NCBI GenBank assembly: GCA_054601695.1
Contig: BAAHQB010000126.1
Span: forward strand, 248,001-312,000
Reading direction: 5' to 3'
DNA length: 64,000 nucleotides
From: Amorphochlora amoebiformis
Taxonomy: Eukaryota; Cercozoa; Chlorarachniophyceae
Shown: positions 1 through 63,774 of the stretch, piece by piece
Numbering within the stretch: position 1 is the stretch's first letter
How the letters are laid out: every line of letters begins with the position of its first letter
Made by a program: the position numbers and the translations under genes
The notes under the pieces: model-generated
What the model was told of the DNA's origin: nothing
The model's database searches: none
Seen by the model: only the letters and a program-made list of their open reading frames with translations

Positions 1-216
1 AAATGTGTGTAATATTGGGGTGTAAATACACAATAGGCTGTATATTTAATACATAAATATACATATATATATATATTTATGCAATATTTGTGTCTCAAAT
101 TTTGTATGTAACACATACAATTGCTGGGTTAGTGTCCCCTTAAGGACACCGATATAACCTAACCGAACAGAGCACTGGTGGATGCAGACGAAGTAGAGAG
201 GGTTTAGTTACACAAC

Positions 217-1061
217 CTTGGCCAAAAGCTCCTGAAACGAGGCGTTGTCCTCGCTTGTATGCGTTGCCGCGAACTGCTCGAGCGTGAGATCCTTGGCCCT
301 CTTTTTCCTTGTCACCCGCCTCGACGAAGACGAAGACGACGTGGCCTGCGTGCTTGGTGTGCCGGGTTCGAAAGGGCCTTCGAGATTAGGGTTGTGCTTG
401 TCCAATGGGTCGACGTCCCTCTCCGTAATTGGGGTTTCGTCCTAGTTTTATACAGGAGCTTAGATGTATGCTCTCGGTTTACATGGGTAGTCCTAGGGTC
501 TCTTGAGAAATGCGCCTTTCATTATTCAATTATTCACCATTTTAACCTACGTCCTGACCCGTCGTATGATTCAACCCTCGTGTCAACTAACAAATATTGA
601 CAACTTACCTCGAAAGACGTTCCTCGGATCTGGGACAGAGGGGTTGCAGAAGGCGTCACCACCCCGGGCGTTCCAATACCCGGAGTGACTCCAGGGGTAC
701 CGATCATCAATTCTGCCTTCTTTTCTACCGCATGCAGGTCTGGGAAATAGTCTCTCCTGGTTGAATGTGATCGTTAGTGATCTATACCCTTCAGTCATTC
801 TGATAACCCTGGGAAATATCTAGGATTATGAACGTACCTTATAATATGTTCCATCGTGGTTACATACGTGTCCTCGTCCAAGATCTTTTTCTTCCTTGTT
901 TTCGGAGCTGGGACCTATTTATCGTAAAAAAATGATGTTATCTTTTCTTGATGGCATTTGTGGCATTGATAATACACCTTAAATTCGAATTTGCTTTTAA
1001 GCTCGATAGCCTTCTTTGCTCCAGGGGTCACAGCCACGGTTAGGGCCTTCGGTCCGGTCAT
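217..1061 (-). CDS. ESS2: ESS2/DGCR14 (Bis1) family splicing factor, N-terminal part, runs off the left edge
   Basis: Four exons on the minus strand join in phase: 1061-978 (ATG at 1061-1059, 28 codons, out in phase 0), 914-838 (0 to 2), 756-609 (2 to 0) and 441-217 (0 to 0). Donors read GTGTAT, GTACGT, GTAAGT and GTTGTG. The product shows the family signature in order: a basic stretch KKKILDEDTYVTTMEHIIR leading into RDYFPDLHAVEKKAELM, then a Thr/Pro/Gly linker, then HTSEDNASFQELLAK. RDYFPD and TSEDNASF are the diagnostic blocks of ESS2 proteins, nuclear factors associated with the spliceosomal C complex. The linker carries a run of six serines and a basic RRVTRKKRAK stretch. The rest of the protein must lie left of base 1. 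An in-frame stop two codons past 217 would cut the protein at the signature, so I take the GTTGTG donor. The family call is from recalled motifs, not a search. Confidence 0.86.
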
Positions 1062-1307
1062 GATAGGCGAGCTTTTGCGTCTGCTCCGAGGAAGGCTGTG
1101 GTTGCCACAGCCGACAAATTGCAGCGTTTTCTACATATCCCTATTGAAATATTTAGATATCACAAATTCCGATATGTTGCAATATGATAAGTCTCTTGTG
1201 ACATGACGCCATGTTTTTTCTATCTTCGTGACATATCCGTATGTATCATAGTACACCATGAAAGGTTGCGCAATATCACTCTAAAAGGCCCGTAGGGATA
1301 TCAGTGA

Positions 1308-1658
1308 ATGCCCAAACGACCGTGGGTTGCCGTCCTGCTGACTGTCTGCACCGCACTTTACCTTTTAAACCCCATAAGAACCCAGCATTCGACGGTGAAC
1401 CAACCCCCCTACCCTCATCCTTATCAAAGTTTCCAGAAACCTTTTCGAATATCTTTTCGGCTCACGGTTGGTACCCCACTGTACGTGCCAAGAAAGGCGT
1501 GCTCTTACTTGCTCGTGATAACTTGTGTAATTCTCACTGATTTGAGGAAAATTGCATGCTCATATGGAGATTCTTACGGTATTTTTACGATATTACTTGG
1601 TCAGAATTCGTCAGAAAAAAGTATGTCGGAATCGAAGAAGGTAGTGATACTACACTAG
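1308..1658 (+). CDS. possible first exon of an unidentified gene divergent from ESS2
   Basis: An ATG-initiated frame of 116 codons starts 247 bp from the ESS2 start codon, pointing away from it. It opens with [20 protein letters not shown], which looks like a signal peptide or membrane anchor, followed by a Pro/Gln/Tyr-rich segment. A second frame over the same bases (1304-1540, no ATG) also reads like protein ([15 protein letters not shown], then [19 protein letters not shown]) and could be an internal exon instead. Both cannot be right. The sequence is non-repetitive and of mixed base composition, unlike its surroundings. I recognise neither product. Confidence 0.3.
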   Translation: MPKRPWVAVLLTVCTALYLLNPIRTQHSTVNQPPYPHPYQSFQKPFRISFRLTVGTPLYVPRKACSYLLVITCVILTDLRKIACSYGDSYGIFTILLGQNSSEKSMSESKKVVILH

Positions 1659-1689
1659 TCCTTACCCTATAAGCTTGAACCCTATGTGA

Positions 1690-2215
<526 letters not shown>

Positions 2216-2354
2216 GAATACTATGCGCTGGTTATAACTGCAGGTTAACGAGAAAGAGCCATTCGTCGTGCATATTGTAAGATCCAGCTAATCTCATGAT
2301 ATAACAATGGCAATCATATTGATTAACACTAACAGAAGGCATGTATACATATCT

Positions 2355-2358
2355 ATAT

Positions 2359-2398
<40 letters not shown>

Positions 2399-2437
2399 GC
2401 ATATGTGTGTGTGGTGAACATTTACATACATATTATT

Positions 2438-2472
<35 letters not shown>

Positions 2473-2507
2473 CTTAATACATTATAAGCTCCAGTGTGAA
2501 TGTTTAT

Positions 2508-2580
<73 letters not shown>

Positions 2581-2589
2581 ATGTGTGTA

Positions 2590-2645
<56 letters not shown>

Positions 2646-2715
2646 ATATGTATAGGATATGCATAATATGTTATATATTGTAATATATATATATATATAT
2701 ATATATGTATTTGTA
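2355..2715. repeat. (TA)n microsatellite with short unique islands
   Basis: TA tracts broken by short islands near 2400-2440 and 2470-2510. No splice-bounded open segment was seen here. Confidence 0.9.
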
Positions 2716-3111
2716 TGAACATATTAAAAACTTGTTCGAATATTCACTGACTATCTTGCGATATATTTTGTATACTTATATACATTCTTGGTGTAATACA
2801 TATACTTCTATACATTCTTGATATAATACATGTGGTGTGTATGTACATGAATATACATTCATAATATAATACATATGGTATGTATGTACATGAGTTTATG
2901 TTTGTGCTTAGTGTACGTTACATATGTAGCGAAAAAATAAACGTTTTTTTTTTGTTTTCCCTTTAACTTCAGATCCATCGAGATCACGACAACTAATGTG
3001 TGTGTGTATGTGTATACATGTGCATGTTTACATTATATATATATATATATATATGTGTGTATATGTGTGTATATTGATGTATGCGTGCAAATAGATAATA
3101 AATGTAATAAA

Positions 3112-3158
<47 letters not shown>

Positions 3159-3177
3159 GTACAATATATATTAGGTC

Positions 3178-3217
3178 CTCTTTTAGACTAAGAAGCCTAA
3201 CGATCCGAAAACGAAAC

Positions 3218-3222
<5 letters not shown>
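3178..3222 (+). pseudogene. truncated copy of the exon at 3299-3371
   Basis: The bases around the acceptor and the first ~30 exon bases (encoding TKKPNDPKT-like residues) match those at 3285-3330 with only a few differences. The copy then breaks into (TA)n, and the second half and donor are missing. It is one of many exon-plus-flank copies in this window. Confidence 0.7.
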
Positions 3223-3273
<51 letters not shown>

Positions 3274-3298
3274 ATATATATATTAGGTCCTCTTTAAG

Positions 3299-3474
3299 AC
3301 TAAGAAGCCTAATGATCCGAAAACGCTCGAGACGCTGAAAAAAGCATGCGAAAAACTTCGACAAATCAAGGGTACATAAACATATATATACATATATATA
3401 TTCATAGATATATATAATAAAAAAAAAATGTACATATATATATATATATATATATGTTTGTTTATATGTTGTCA

Positions 3475-3505
<31 letters not shown>

Positions 3506-3777
3506 TGAATTACATGTGAATCCTACTGCAAATATATCATCGAGTCCACATTATTTTGCCTCACATCCTTTCAGTCGACGTACAGAAAAATCAATACACC
3601 TACGAGGATGAGATCTTTGCCGATTTTCAAACTATCGCGATTTTATCGGCAAGTGAGTTCACCACAAAAGCATCGCAAAGATATAATCCAAGCATTTCCT
3701 CACATCTGCGCCGCGAAATTCTAGAACTCTTAAAAAACTCTCGAGTCTACATGAAAAGTGTCCGTAGCGTGACGTAG
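3299..3777 (+). CDS. two-exon fragment, weakly bromodomain-like
   Basis: Exon 3299-3371 follows a TTTAAG acceptor and reads TKKPNDPKTLETLKKACEKL then RQIK, ending in phase 1 before GTACAT. Exon 3575-3777 follows a CCTTTCAG acceptor in phase 1 and reads VDVQKNQYTYEDEIFADFQT, IAILSASEF, then TTKASQRYNPSISSHLRREI and LELLKNSR, to a stop at 3775-3777. A good GTGAGT donor inside it (after 3652) could end the exon earlier, in phase 1. The D-F-x-x-I ... A-x-x-F-T ... S-x-x-Y pattern with a helical tail recalls the C-terminal half of a bromodomain, but the acetyl-lysine-binding Asn position reads Ser. That is a guess from pattern; the coding nature is more certain than the family. Upstream exons were not found. 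Confidence 0.45.
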
Positions 3778-4025
3778 CGTGACGTCACGCCTTGTCACTC
3801 AATAGTCTTAAGTCCGTCAATAGTGGCGGTGTACTGGATTGTGGCGGCTAGTTCCGAGTAGTATCGATCGAGGCGAACTCCGGTAATCTCCGGGATCTCC
3901 TGTAATCTCCGGGAAATCCAAGGATATCGAGCATGGTTATGGTTATGATTATATACACCTTTCGACATCTATAGGTGTGCTTGAGATCCGGTGTGGGCCT
4001 AATTACACGCTTCGTGGAAAGTAAG
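3778..4025. other. non-repetitive island with CTCCGGGATCTCC motifs
   Basis: This ~250 bp island of mixed composition contains direct repeats of a short motif (GTAATCTCCGGGATCTCC near 3883, and again near 3904). The same motif lies in the arms of the inverted-repeat element at 18064-18414, so it may be a decayed relative. It also holds GTGACG/GTCACG repeats at 3768-3790. I found no gene in it. Confidence 0.4.
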
Positions 4026-4052
4026 GCATTTATATAAATATATGTGTGTAGA

Positions 4053-4083
<31 letters not shown>

Positions 4084-4187
4084 TTATATAATTAGAAATA
4101 TCTATATGTATATATATATATATGTATGTATGCATACCAATACATAAGTATGTACATATATATAGATATCCCGACAATTATTAGAGG

Positions 4188-4345
<158 letters not shown>

Positions 4346-4373
4346 ATATACAGCATGCACAAATGTACTCATA

Positions 4374-4409
<36 letters not shown>

Positions 4410-4446
4410 GTATATGTGTGTATATATATGTATATATATATAATTA

Positions 4447-4482
<36 letters not shown>

Positions 4483-4590
4483 GATATACAAATATATATA
4501 TGTACATATATATTTCATATGTATATAGAGGGGATACAACTTACTTTATGTGAGGTTCAATCTGTATATATATATATATATCATACATTT

Positions 4591-4632
<42 letters not shown>

Positions 4633-4634
4633 AG

Positions 4635-4695
4635 GGGATACAACTTTGGACTTTATATGAGATTCGAATCGAAAAAAGCCGAAGCCGAATATCAG
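4635..4695 (+). CDS. candidate exon with two decayed neighbouring copies
   Basis: Between a TATAG acceptor and a CAG/GTTATT donor the frame reads GYNFGLYMRFESKKAEAEYQ (phase 2 in, phase 0 out). Related bases recur at 4529-4560 (start only, with an in-frame stop) and 4805-4838 (end only). It may belong with the exons at 3.3-3.8 kb, but intron phase does not connect them directly (3652 leaves phase 1), so an exon is missing or they are unrelated. Family unknown. Confidence 0.4.
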
Positions 4696-4705
4696 GTTAT
4701 TAGCT

Positions 4706-4741
<36 letters not shown>

Positions 4742-4949
4742 ATATACATGTATATATATATTTATTTATATGTATAGTATAACATATTTATATCTATAAA
4801 TATATTCGGTTTCTATTGAAAGTTCGATACCAAGTTAATAGCAAATATATATATATGTATATATATATATTATATATATATATATATATGTATAATATGT
4901 ATATATATATATTATTGGTGCGCAATATATCTATGTATGTTTACATATA

Positions 4950-4991
<42 letters not shown>

Positions 4992-5029
4992 CACATATAT
5001 ATATATATATATACATATATACATATATA

Positions 5030-5060
<31 letters not shown>

Positions 5061-5069
5061 GTACGTTAT

Positions 5070-5105
<36 letters not shown>

Positions 5106-5209
5106 TCATATCTTATAAGTGTCACTTATTTTGACATATTTACTAATATACTCTTGATTATGGTCGTATTTTAGTTAATTACGGTGTAGTGCTATAGTAT
5201 ATACGTCTG

Positions 5210-5720
5210 AAAGATGATCGTGACATATGACCGTGACATGTGATCGTGACATATGATCGTGACATATGACCGTGACATATGATCGTGACATATGATCGTG
5301 ACATACGTTCGTGACAGACAATCGTGACATATGATCGTAACGTACGATGATCGTGACATATGATCCTTGCATACGATCGTGATATGTGATCGTGACATGT
5401 GATCGTGACATAAGTCCGTGACAGACGGTGACAGATAATCGTGACATATGATCGTAATGTACGATGATCTTGACATATCATGTCTCACGATCAATGTCAA
5501 GATCGTACGTCACGGTTAGATGTCACGGTTAGATGTCACGGTTAGATGTCACGATCACCTTTCACGATCATCTCTCAAGAGTGTCACGATCATATGTCAC
5601 GATCATGTGTCACGATCATTTGTCACGATCAAATGTCACGATCATATGTCACGATTATCTGTCACGATTAACTGTCACGAACATATGTCACGATGATACA
5701 TGATGATATGGACACGTGAC
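5210..5720. repeat. minisatellite that inverts at its centre (GTGACATATGATC / GATCATATGTCAC)
   Basis: From about 5210 to 5475 a 13-14 bp unit reads ATGATCGTGACAT in many slightly varied tandem copies (variants GACCGTGACAT, TACGTTCGTGACAG). From about 5485 to 5720 the same unit occurs in reverse complement (ATGTCACGATCAT). The switch lies around 5470-5510, where GATCTTGACAT is answered by ATGTCAAGATC. The two arms of about 240 bp could fold into one imperfect hairpin. Open frames on the minus strand here (runs of SRSYVTIICHDH) are products of the repeat. Confidence 0.9.
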
Positions 5721-5778
5721 ATACAATTGTGACAAACGATCTGGTCACATCATATATCTGTATACATATGTATATATA

Positions 5779-5813
<35 letters not shown>

Positions 5814-5830
5814 GACAGACAGATATATAT

Positions 5831-5876
<46 letters not shown>

Positions 5877-5959
5877 CGTAAATACGTACATCTATATGTA
5901 GTTAAAGTCTCTAGTAAGTGGATATGAGACACATTTTGCTGTATAGTACATACATACAT

Positions 5960-6030
5960 ATAGAGAGGTCCATCCTGTACATATATACATATTGAACAAC
6001 ATATATAGGTCCATCCTGTTCATAAGTCTA
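5960..6030 (+). repeat. two direct copies of AGGTCCATCCTGT
   Basis: The motif occurs at about 5967 and 6007 in short non-TA islands separated by TA-rich DNA. The surrounding 5720-6300 is mostly (TA)n with no gene. Confidence 0.6.
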
Positions 6031-6204
6031 TCGTTAAGGATGAGATAAAGCCTCTCCTAGACCCTGATGCGCAAGATCCGGTCCATATATCATATGTGCA
6101 TATTATAAATATATGTACCTATATATATGTTTATATATATATATATATATATATAAAATATGTATTGTATATGTGTACGTATTATAATAGATATGACAAT
6201 ATGT

Positions 6205-6235
<31 letters not shown>

Positions 6236-6280
6236 TACATATATATATATATATGCATATCAATATGTATACATATCTAG

Positions 6281-6309
<29 letters not shown>

Positions 6310-6312
<3 letters not shown>

Positions 6313-6960
6313 ACTCCATAATTAAGGTCATCGCCCTGGACTTCTCCGACATTCTGTAGCTGTCGTTCCATTGCAACGTGTTATTTTGAGCCTTCTAGCC
6401 TGCTCTGATCAACTCGCGGCCAGAAATTGACTGCTAGATAAAGTAGACCTCTCATAAGTTTGTGATCGCCGTCGGTCACTTGAGCCTACGATAATTTAAT
6501 CTGATTGAACCAGTTCGATCTAGTCGATATCTAGGATATACATATATATATATATCTCAGTTGAATGATTCAGTGTCTCACTCGATCGCTGCCATAGTGT
6601 CTAGAGTATGACTAGTATGTCTAGAATATTATCTAAGATCCTGAGATCTGGTAGATTGTCTAAGAAAACACCACCCTTACTGACTAGAATTACGATAATA
6701 CAATTGAAAATAGTAAAATTTGATTGCCTAGACTAGCTAGATTTTGATTATGAATACGTACGTAGTAAAGCCCATTGTAGTCTCTTTTTTTGTGAGAATC
6801 TTGATTACAACAAATTATGCCGATAGTGGAAAAATTTGACTCTATATATACAGACTCTATATCGCCGGTCGATACCACCTCGATTCGCCAGTCTCTGAAT
6901 TCCAGTAGTATCTGCCAAATTAATGGAAAATAACTGTGTGTGTGACAATGTGGATACTAT
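6310..6960. other. unique sequence with no assignable gene
   Basis: About 650 bp of mixed-composition sequence, the longest TA-poor stretch in the left third outside the telomere-like block. Short frames exist on both strands (for example [20 protein letters not shown] on the minus strand from 6371), but I could not join any of them by splice phase or recognise a family. Confidence 0.5.
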
Positions 6961-7048
6961 TACAATTAACGGAGTAGCACCGCTAGTCTATGTATGTATC
7001 TATATCTATATCTATATATCTATATATTTATATATATATATATATATA

Positions 7049-7111
7049 GAACTTACGGGATTCCTTCGCGGTTGGTATGCACTTCCCATGGATACGGAAG
7101 ACCACCAGCTA
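7049..7111 (+). CDS. possible short exon, family unknown
   Basis: After a TATAG acceptor the bases read [20 protein letters not shown] in phase 1 before returning to (TA)n. Composition and residue usage look coding, but I see no convincing donor and no partner exon. Confidence 0.25.
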
Positions 7112-7195
7112 TCAATATATATATATATATATATGTTCACAAATATATATATCTACACACACATATATATATCTATATCTATAGAAATAACACAG

Positions 7196-7197
<2 letters not shown>

Positions 7198-7242
<45 letters not shown>
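7198..7242 (+). repeat. (TTA)n microsatellite
   Basis: About fifteen uninterrupted TTA/ATT units, one of the few non-TA simple repeats in the left part. Confidence 0.95.
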
Positions 7243-7246
<4 letters not shown>

Positions 7247-7247
7247 G

Positions 7248-7303
<56 letters not shown>

Positions 7304-7552
7304 TATATATATGCATATCAGGTCAGATTCGAAGTACGTGGGATATGTATGTATATGTATATGTGTATGTGTGTATATATATACATATATACATACATAC
7401 ATATATTTATATATATATGTAATATGTATATGTAAAAATGCGTATATGTATACTATATAATATATGTATTAAATAAATATGTATATATATGTATATATAT
7501 ATATATGTATACATAGATAACATGCTATGCACGAGTGATGTTACACATACAG

Positions 7553-7593
<41 letters not shown>

Positions 7594-7737
7594 ACACATG
7601 TGTGTATGTAATATTATATACTTGTTTAAAATTTATTTATGTACCATTGACATACATACAGATATCTATATCCATATATATATATATATATATACTTATG
7701 TACATAGTATATCAGGTACTAAATGATGGTATAATAT

Positions 7738-7789
<52 letters not shown>

Positions 7790-7920
7790 ATATATAATTA
7801 TAACATACGTATATATATATATATTATATAAATGTATATTTATTTATATATATATATGTATATCTACATATATATATATATGCATATGTAATATATATAT
7901 ATATATATAATGTATATGTG

Positions 7921-7964
<44 letters not shown>

Positions 7965-7989
7965 ATATACATATACACACACGCATAGT

Positions 7990-8041
<52 letters not shown>

Positions 8042-8073
8042 CATATATATATATATATATATTATCAATGTAT

Positions 8074-8141
8074 TGTAATATAGATACCTGCGGGTGCATG
8101 CGGACTGAGAGGAGTTTGAATTTTGGAACCTACGTAATATA
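8074..8141 (-). CDS. possible exon on the minus strand, frame unresolved
   Basis: On the minus strand an ACGTAG acceptor and a CGCAG/GTATCT donor bound 42 bases open in all three frames (for example [13 protein letters not shown] or [13 protein letters not shown]). A length divisible by three would fit an internal exon, perhaps of the cytoplasmic tail of the ADAM gene upstream. Without a neighbour of known phase the frame cannot be chosen. Confidence 0.25.
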
Positions 8142-8265
8142 TATATATATTTATATATATATATATATTTATATATACATATATATATATATTCTATTAT
8201 ATTATATATATATATATATATATAAATACAAGTCAAACCAATAGAAACCAAATCCGTGACAATAC

Positions 8266-8440
8266 GGAGTGTCACGCTCAATTTTCACGGAAACATATGG
8301 CTCATATTTACATGATAAGACGGTAAATCACAATAAAACGTGTGACATGGTCAAGTGTCACGCTCGGAGAGACGTGACGCAATGGGATGTCACGCTGGGT
8401 ACCTTCTCGTGTGCGAGAACCGGAACGTGAACGTGAGTAG
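8266..8440. other. cluster of GTCACG/CGTGAC motifs
   Basis: Short GTCACG, GTGACG and CGTGAC words recur at variable spacing in a non-TA island. The same hexamer is the core of the 5.2-5.7 kb minisatellite and of the island near 3770, so this may be a scattered or decayed relative. No gene found. Confidence 0.4.
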
Positions 8441-8625
8441 TGACGGATTGCTAAAATGTAATATAAAATATAATATATATATATATATGTATATATATTG
8501 GATATATGCATATATATATATGTATGTGTATATATATGTATATATATATATATGTCTTAAGTACATAGGAATATATTGGAATCATTACACGATGAATCAT
8601 ATCAAACCAACGTACATATATAATA

Positions 8626-8665
<40 letters not shown>

Positions 8666-9068
8666 CTTATATATATATATATATATATATTATACATATA
8701 TACATATATATATATGTATATACACATATATAATGTACATATATATATATATATATATATACACTTGATATATACATAAACATATACGTTACATATATAT
8801 ATATATATTATATGAATATAAATATAATACATATATATATATATATATATATACATATATACCTATGTATACATTTGTATATACACATAAATTTCTATCT
8901 ATATACATATTATGCGAAACACGTTACACCCATATTAGCAGCACTAAGTACCAGATTCCCGTGATTTTCGCCGCGAAGTAATCTTAATCTAGGATTATGG
9001 TTACGATATGGGTAAAGGCTAATGTTGAACAGGGTGAGCGTGGGGGTTATAATCAAGAATTAGGATTA

Positions 9069-9124
9069 CGGTTAGGGTTAGGGTTGGGGTTAGGGTTAGG
9101 GTTGGGGTTAGGGTTAGGGTTAGG
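9069..9124 (+). repeat. interstitial telomere-like tract (GGGTTA)n
   Basis: About nine TTAGGG-type units with a few GGGGTTA variants, TTAGGG strand running 5' to 3' toward the right. It sits inside TA-rich DNA, not at a chromosome end. Confidence 0.9.
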
Positions 9125-9214
9125 ATGCAATCATCTGTGGTCGAAGATGTGTCTATATGGTTATGTTTGCGTATATATGTATATATTCTCATCATGTATG
9201 TGTATGTATATAGT

Positions 9215-9251
<37 letters not shown>

Positions 9252-9312
9252 CTATGTATGTGTCCATATATGCATGAGATGATTTTCTACTATGCGTATG
9301 CATATACGTCGT

Positions 9313-9347
<35 letters not shown>

Positions 9348-9351
9348 AATG

Positions 9352-9399
<48 letters not shown>

Positions 9400-9406
9400 C
9401 ACATAC

Positions 9407-9474
9407 ACATGTATACCCGGACACCAGCAGAGTTCGACATCGATGATTTGGGACCTATTGATATATGTGGTACC
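9407..9474. CDS. candidate exon, strand ambiguous
   Basis: A non-repetitive island open on both strands. The plus strand reads [13 protein letters not shown] between a CACCAG acceptor and a GTACCC donor (phase 1 to 1). The minus strand reads [19 protein letters not shown] between an AATAG acceptor and a GTATAC donor (phase 2 to 0). The minus reading could be another tail exon of the ADAM gene, but phase does not link it to the exon at 11535. I cannot choose. Confidence 0.25.
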
Positions 9475-9590
9475 CTATTCTTACGTACTCTCTCTATATA
9501 TACCCATATGCATATGTATATATATATAAATAGGCACATATATTTATATATTATGTAAATATATCTATATATATATATATATACAAACAA

Positions 9591-9631
<41 letters not shown>

Positions 9632-9632
9632 G

Positions 9633-9725
<93 letters not shown>

Positions 9726-9814
9726 ATAATATATAGTACAAAGTATACGTATATACACATATATGTACATATTTACATACACGCACACACACACAGACAA
9801 ACACGTATATACAC

Positions 9815-9846
<32 letters not shown>

Positions 9847-9848
9847 AC

Positions 9849-9890
<42 letters not shown>

Positions 9891-9952
9891 CTATAAATAT
9901 ATAAGCATGTAAAATATATACAATGCTTCTGTATATTTGATTTAAATGTATC

Positions 9953-9999
<47 letters not shown>

Positions 10000-10062
10000 A
10001 GTTTGGAGCGACTTGCTATCATATAACCTGAGTGTAATAGATTAATATATATTTAATACAAG

Positions 10063-10093
<31 letters not shown>

Positions 10094-10286
10094 GCATTTA
10101 TATTTAGATATATCATTTTACAGACACACGCATATAGTTATATTTATATATCATAAATATATTCATACATGTATATATATGCATAGTAATACGTATATAT
10201 ATATATATATATATACATGTATATATGTATATATATATGTATATATATATATAATATGCTACATTTCAAATATATATGTATGTATA

Positions 10287-10335
<49 letters not shown>

Positions 10336-10399
10336 GCATATACAGCGAAAACAGCTAGTGGAAACGAGAGTCATAGAAAAGATGAGAAATAGACATATA

Positions 10400-10705
10400 T
10401 ATAGAGTATATACAAACCTGAAACAAATACTATATATATATATAGATTATATATACAAACCTGAAACATATACTATGACATCGATATATATATATATATA
10501 TATGTATATGTATATATATATATATGTGTATATATTAATATGTATACATACCTAGATTAACTACACAAACCGAAAACATATACAGTAAAATGTGCATATA
10601 CATAAATATTATATATATACACATATATATATATATATTATACATAGATTATATACATACCTGAGATCTATACCTTAACATGTAAGTATACACACACACA
10701 CACAC

Positions 10706-10795
<90 letters not shown>

Positions 10796-11070
10796 GTATG
10801 TATTTTTTGGATTTGAAAATATATGTATATGTAGATTTATATACATACATATATTCATATATATATGCAAATGTCCAGATTTCTAAATATTTTTAACTCC
10901 AAATATACGATGTCCGTTTATCCTTAAACCTATCTAGATATTTCTACATATTTTAGTCTGGAATGACATATGCTAATTATAGTTTTTATATATATTTGCA
11001 TGTGAATATATATATATATATATGTATTTATACATAGATTATCTATACATACCTGAAACTTATACCATGA
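10400..11070. repeat. five scattered copies of an ACCTGAAAC...ACTATGACAT unit
   Basis: Related islands of ~25-35 bp lie near 10415, 10458, 10566, 10660 and 11050, separated by (TA)n. On the minus strand most read ...GTTTCAG/GTATGT or GTTTGT, resembling an exon end with its donor, so they may be decayed copies of an exon edge like those documented elsewhere in this window. Confidence 0.5.
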
Positions 11071-11160
11071 TGTGTGGAGATGTGTGCACACACACACATA
11101 TATATATATATTTTGTTATGTATATATGTCTATATATATATAATATGTATTTATATTTAT

Positions 11161-11203
<43 letters not shown>

Positions 11204-11395
11204 GTATTTATTTGTACAAAAAATATGTGTATATATGTCATTTATATACACATATATGCATATATGTATGTATATCTCTAGATTTCCGGATAATCCTAGC
11301 TCCAAATATACGATGTCCGTTTCTCCTTAAACTTATCTAGATATTTCTACATATTTCTACCTGGAATGACATATGGTAATTATAGTTTTTAGTTT
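10873..11395 (+). repeat. direct duplication of a ~110 bp segment
   Basis: The segment at about 10873-10985 recurs at about 11276-11390 with roughly one difference per ten bases (both contain CTCCAAATATACGATGTCCG and ATATTTCTACATATTT). No splice-bounded frame is shared by the copies. Confidence 0.75.
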
Positions 11396-11534
11396 GAAAT
11401 AACTTACAAATTGAGTAGGGTTAGAGCTAGGGTTTGAGCTAGGGTTAGAGCTAGGGTTAGAGCTAGGGTTAGAGGTAGGGTTCGGGTTAGGTTAGAGTTA
11501 GGGTTAGGGTTAGGGTTAATTTGTTTTTCATTAC

Positions 11535-39966
<28,432 letters not shown>

Positions 39967-40352
39967 TGGAGAATTATTTTTGGTCGAGCTCAGCAGCCGC
40001 GAAGTTATTTTCTAATAAAATATTTCCTATCATCTCTCAGAATCTGACATCAAAAAGATGGACTGTTTTGGGTAATAATGTAATTCAAGCAAAAGATCTC
40101 TTCCGTTCTGTTTCGATCACGTGTGACGCCGTGTGGGACACTCATGGGCTGTCACGTCAATCAGTATTTCCGAGCTGCTACTGGCTAGATTAAGGCGAAA
40201 ATAAATCCCACGAAGAAGGACATTTTCGGCACGCATGGTACACATCGTTTTCCCTTTTCCCATCCCCCCCCCCCTTTCTCAAGGATGCCAGAAAATAACA
40301 AAAGGACCGAACAAGAGAATATGTGCTGAAAACAAGATCCTGGGGAGTTTTA
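39967..40352. promoter_or_regulatory. shared intergenic region of two head-to-head genes
   Basis: 386 bp separate the ATG of the ADAM gene (39966, minus) from the ATG of the Pro/Ser/Thr-rich gene (40353, plus). The region is free of (TA)n and of mixed composition. It contains a palindromic CACGTG at 40118-40123, a CGTGACG-like word at 40120-40128 and a C-run at 40265-40274. I see no clear TATA box placed for either gene. Shared regulation is inferred from position only. Confidence 0.55.

Positions 40353-63774
<23,422 letters not shown>

Noticed and set aside
5175-5500. Three overlapping minus-strand frames of 90-102 codons rich in SRSYVTIICHDH
   Set aside because: They are translations of the 13-14 bp minisatellite in all three frames, with no unique sequence.
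5210-5720. CRISPR-like array
   Set aside because: Units are contiguous 13-14 bp repeats without unique spacers, orientation flips in the middle, and the DNA is eukaryotic.
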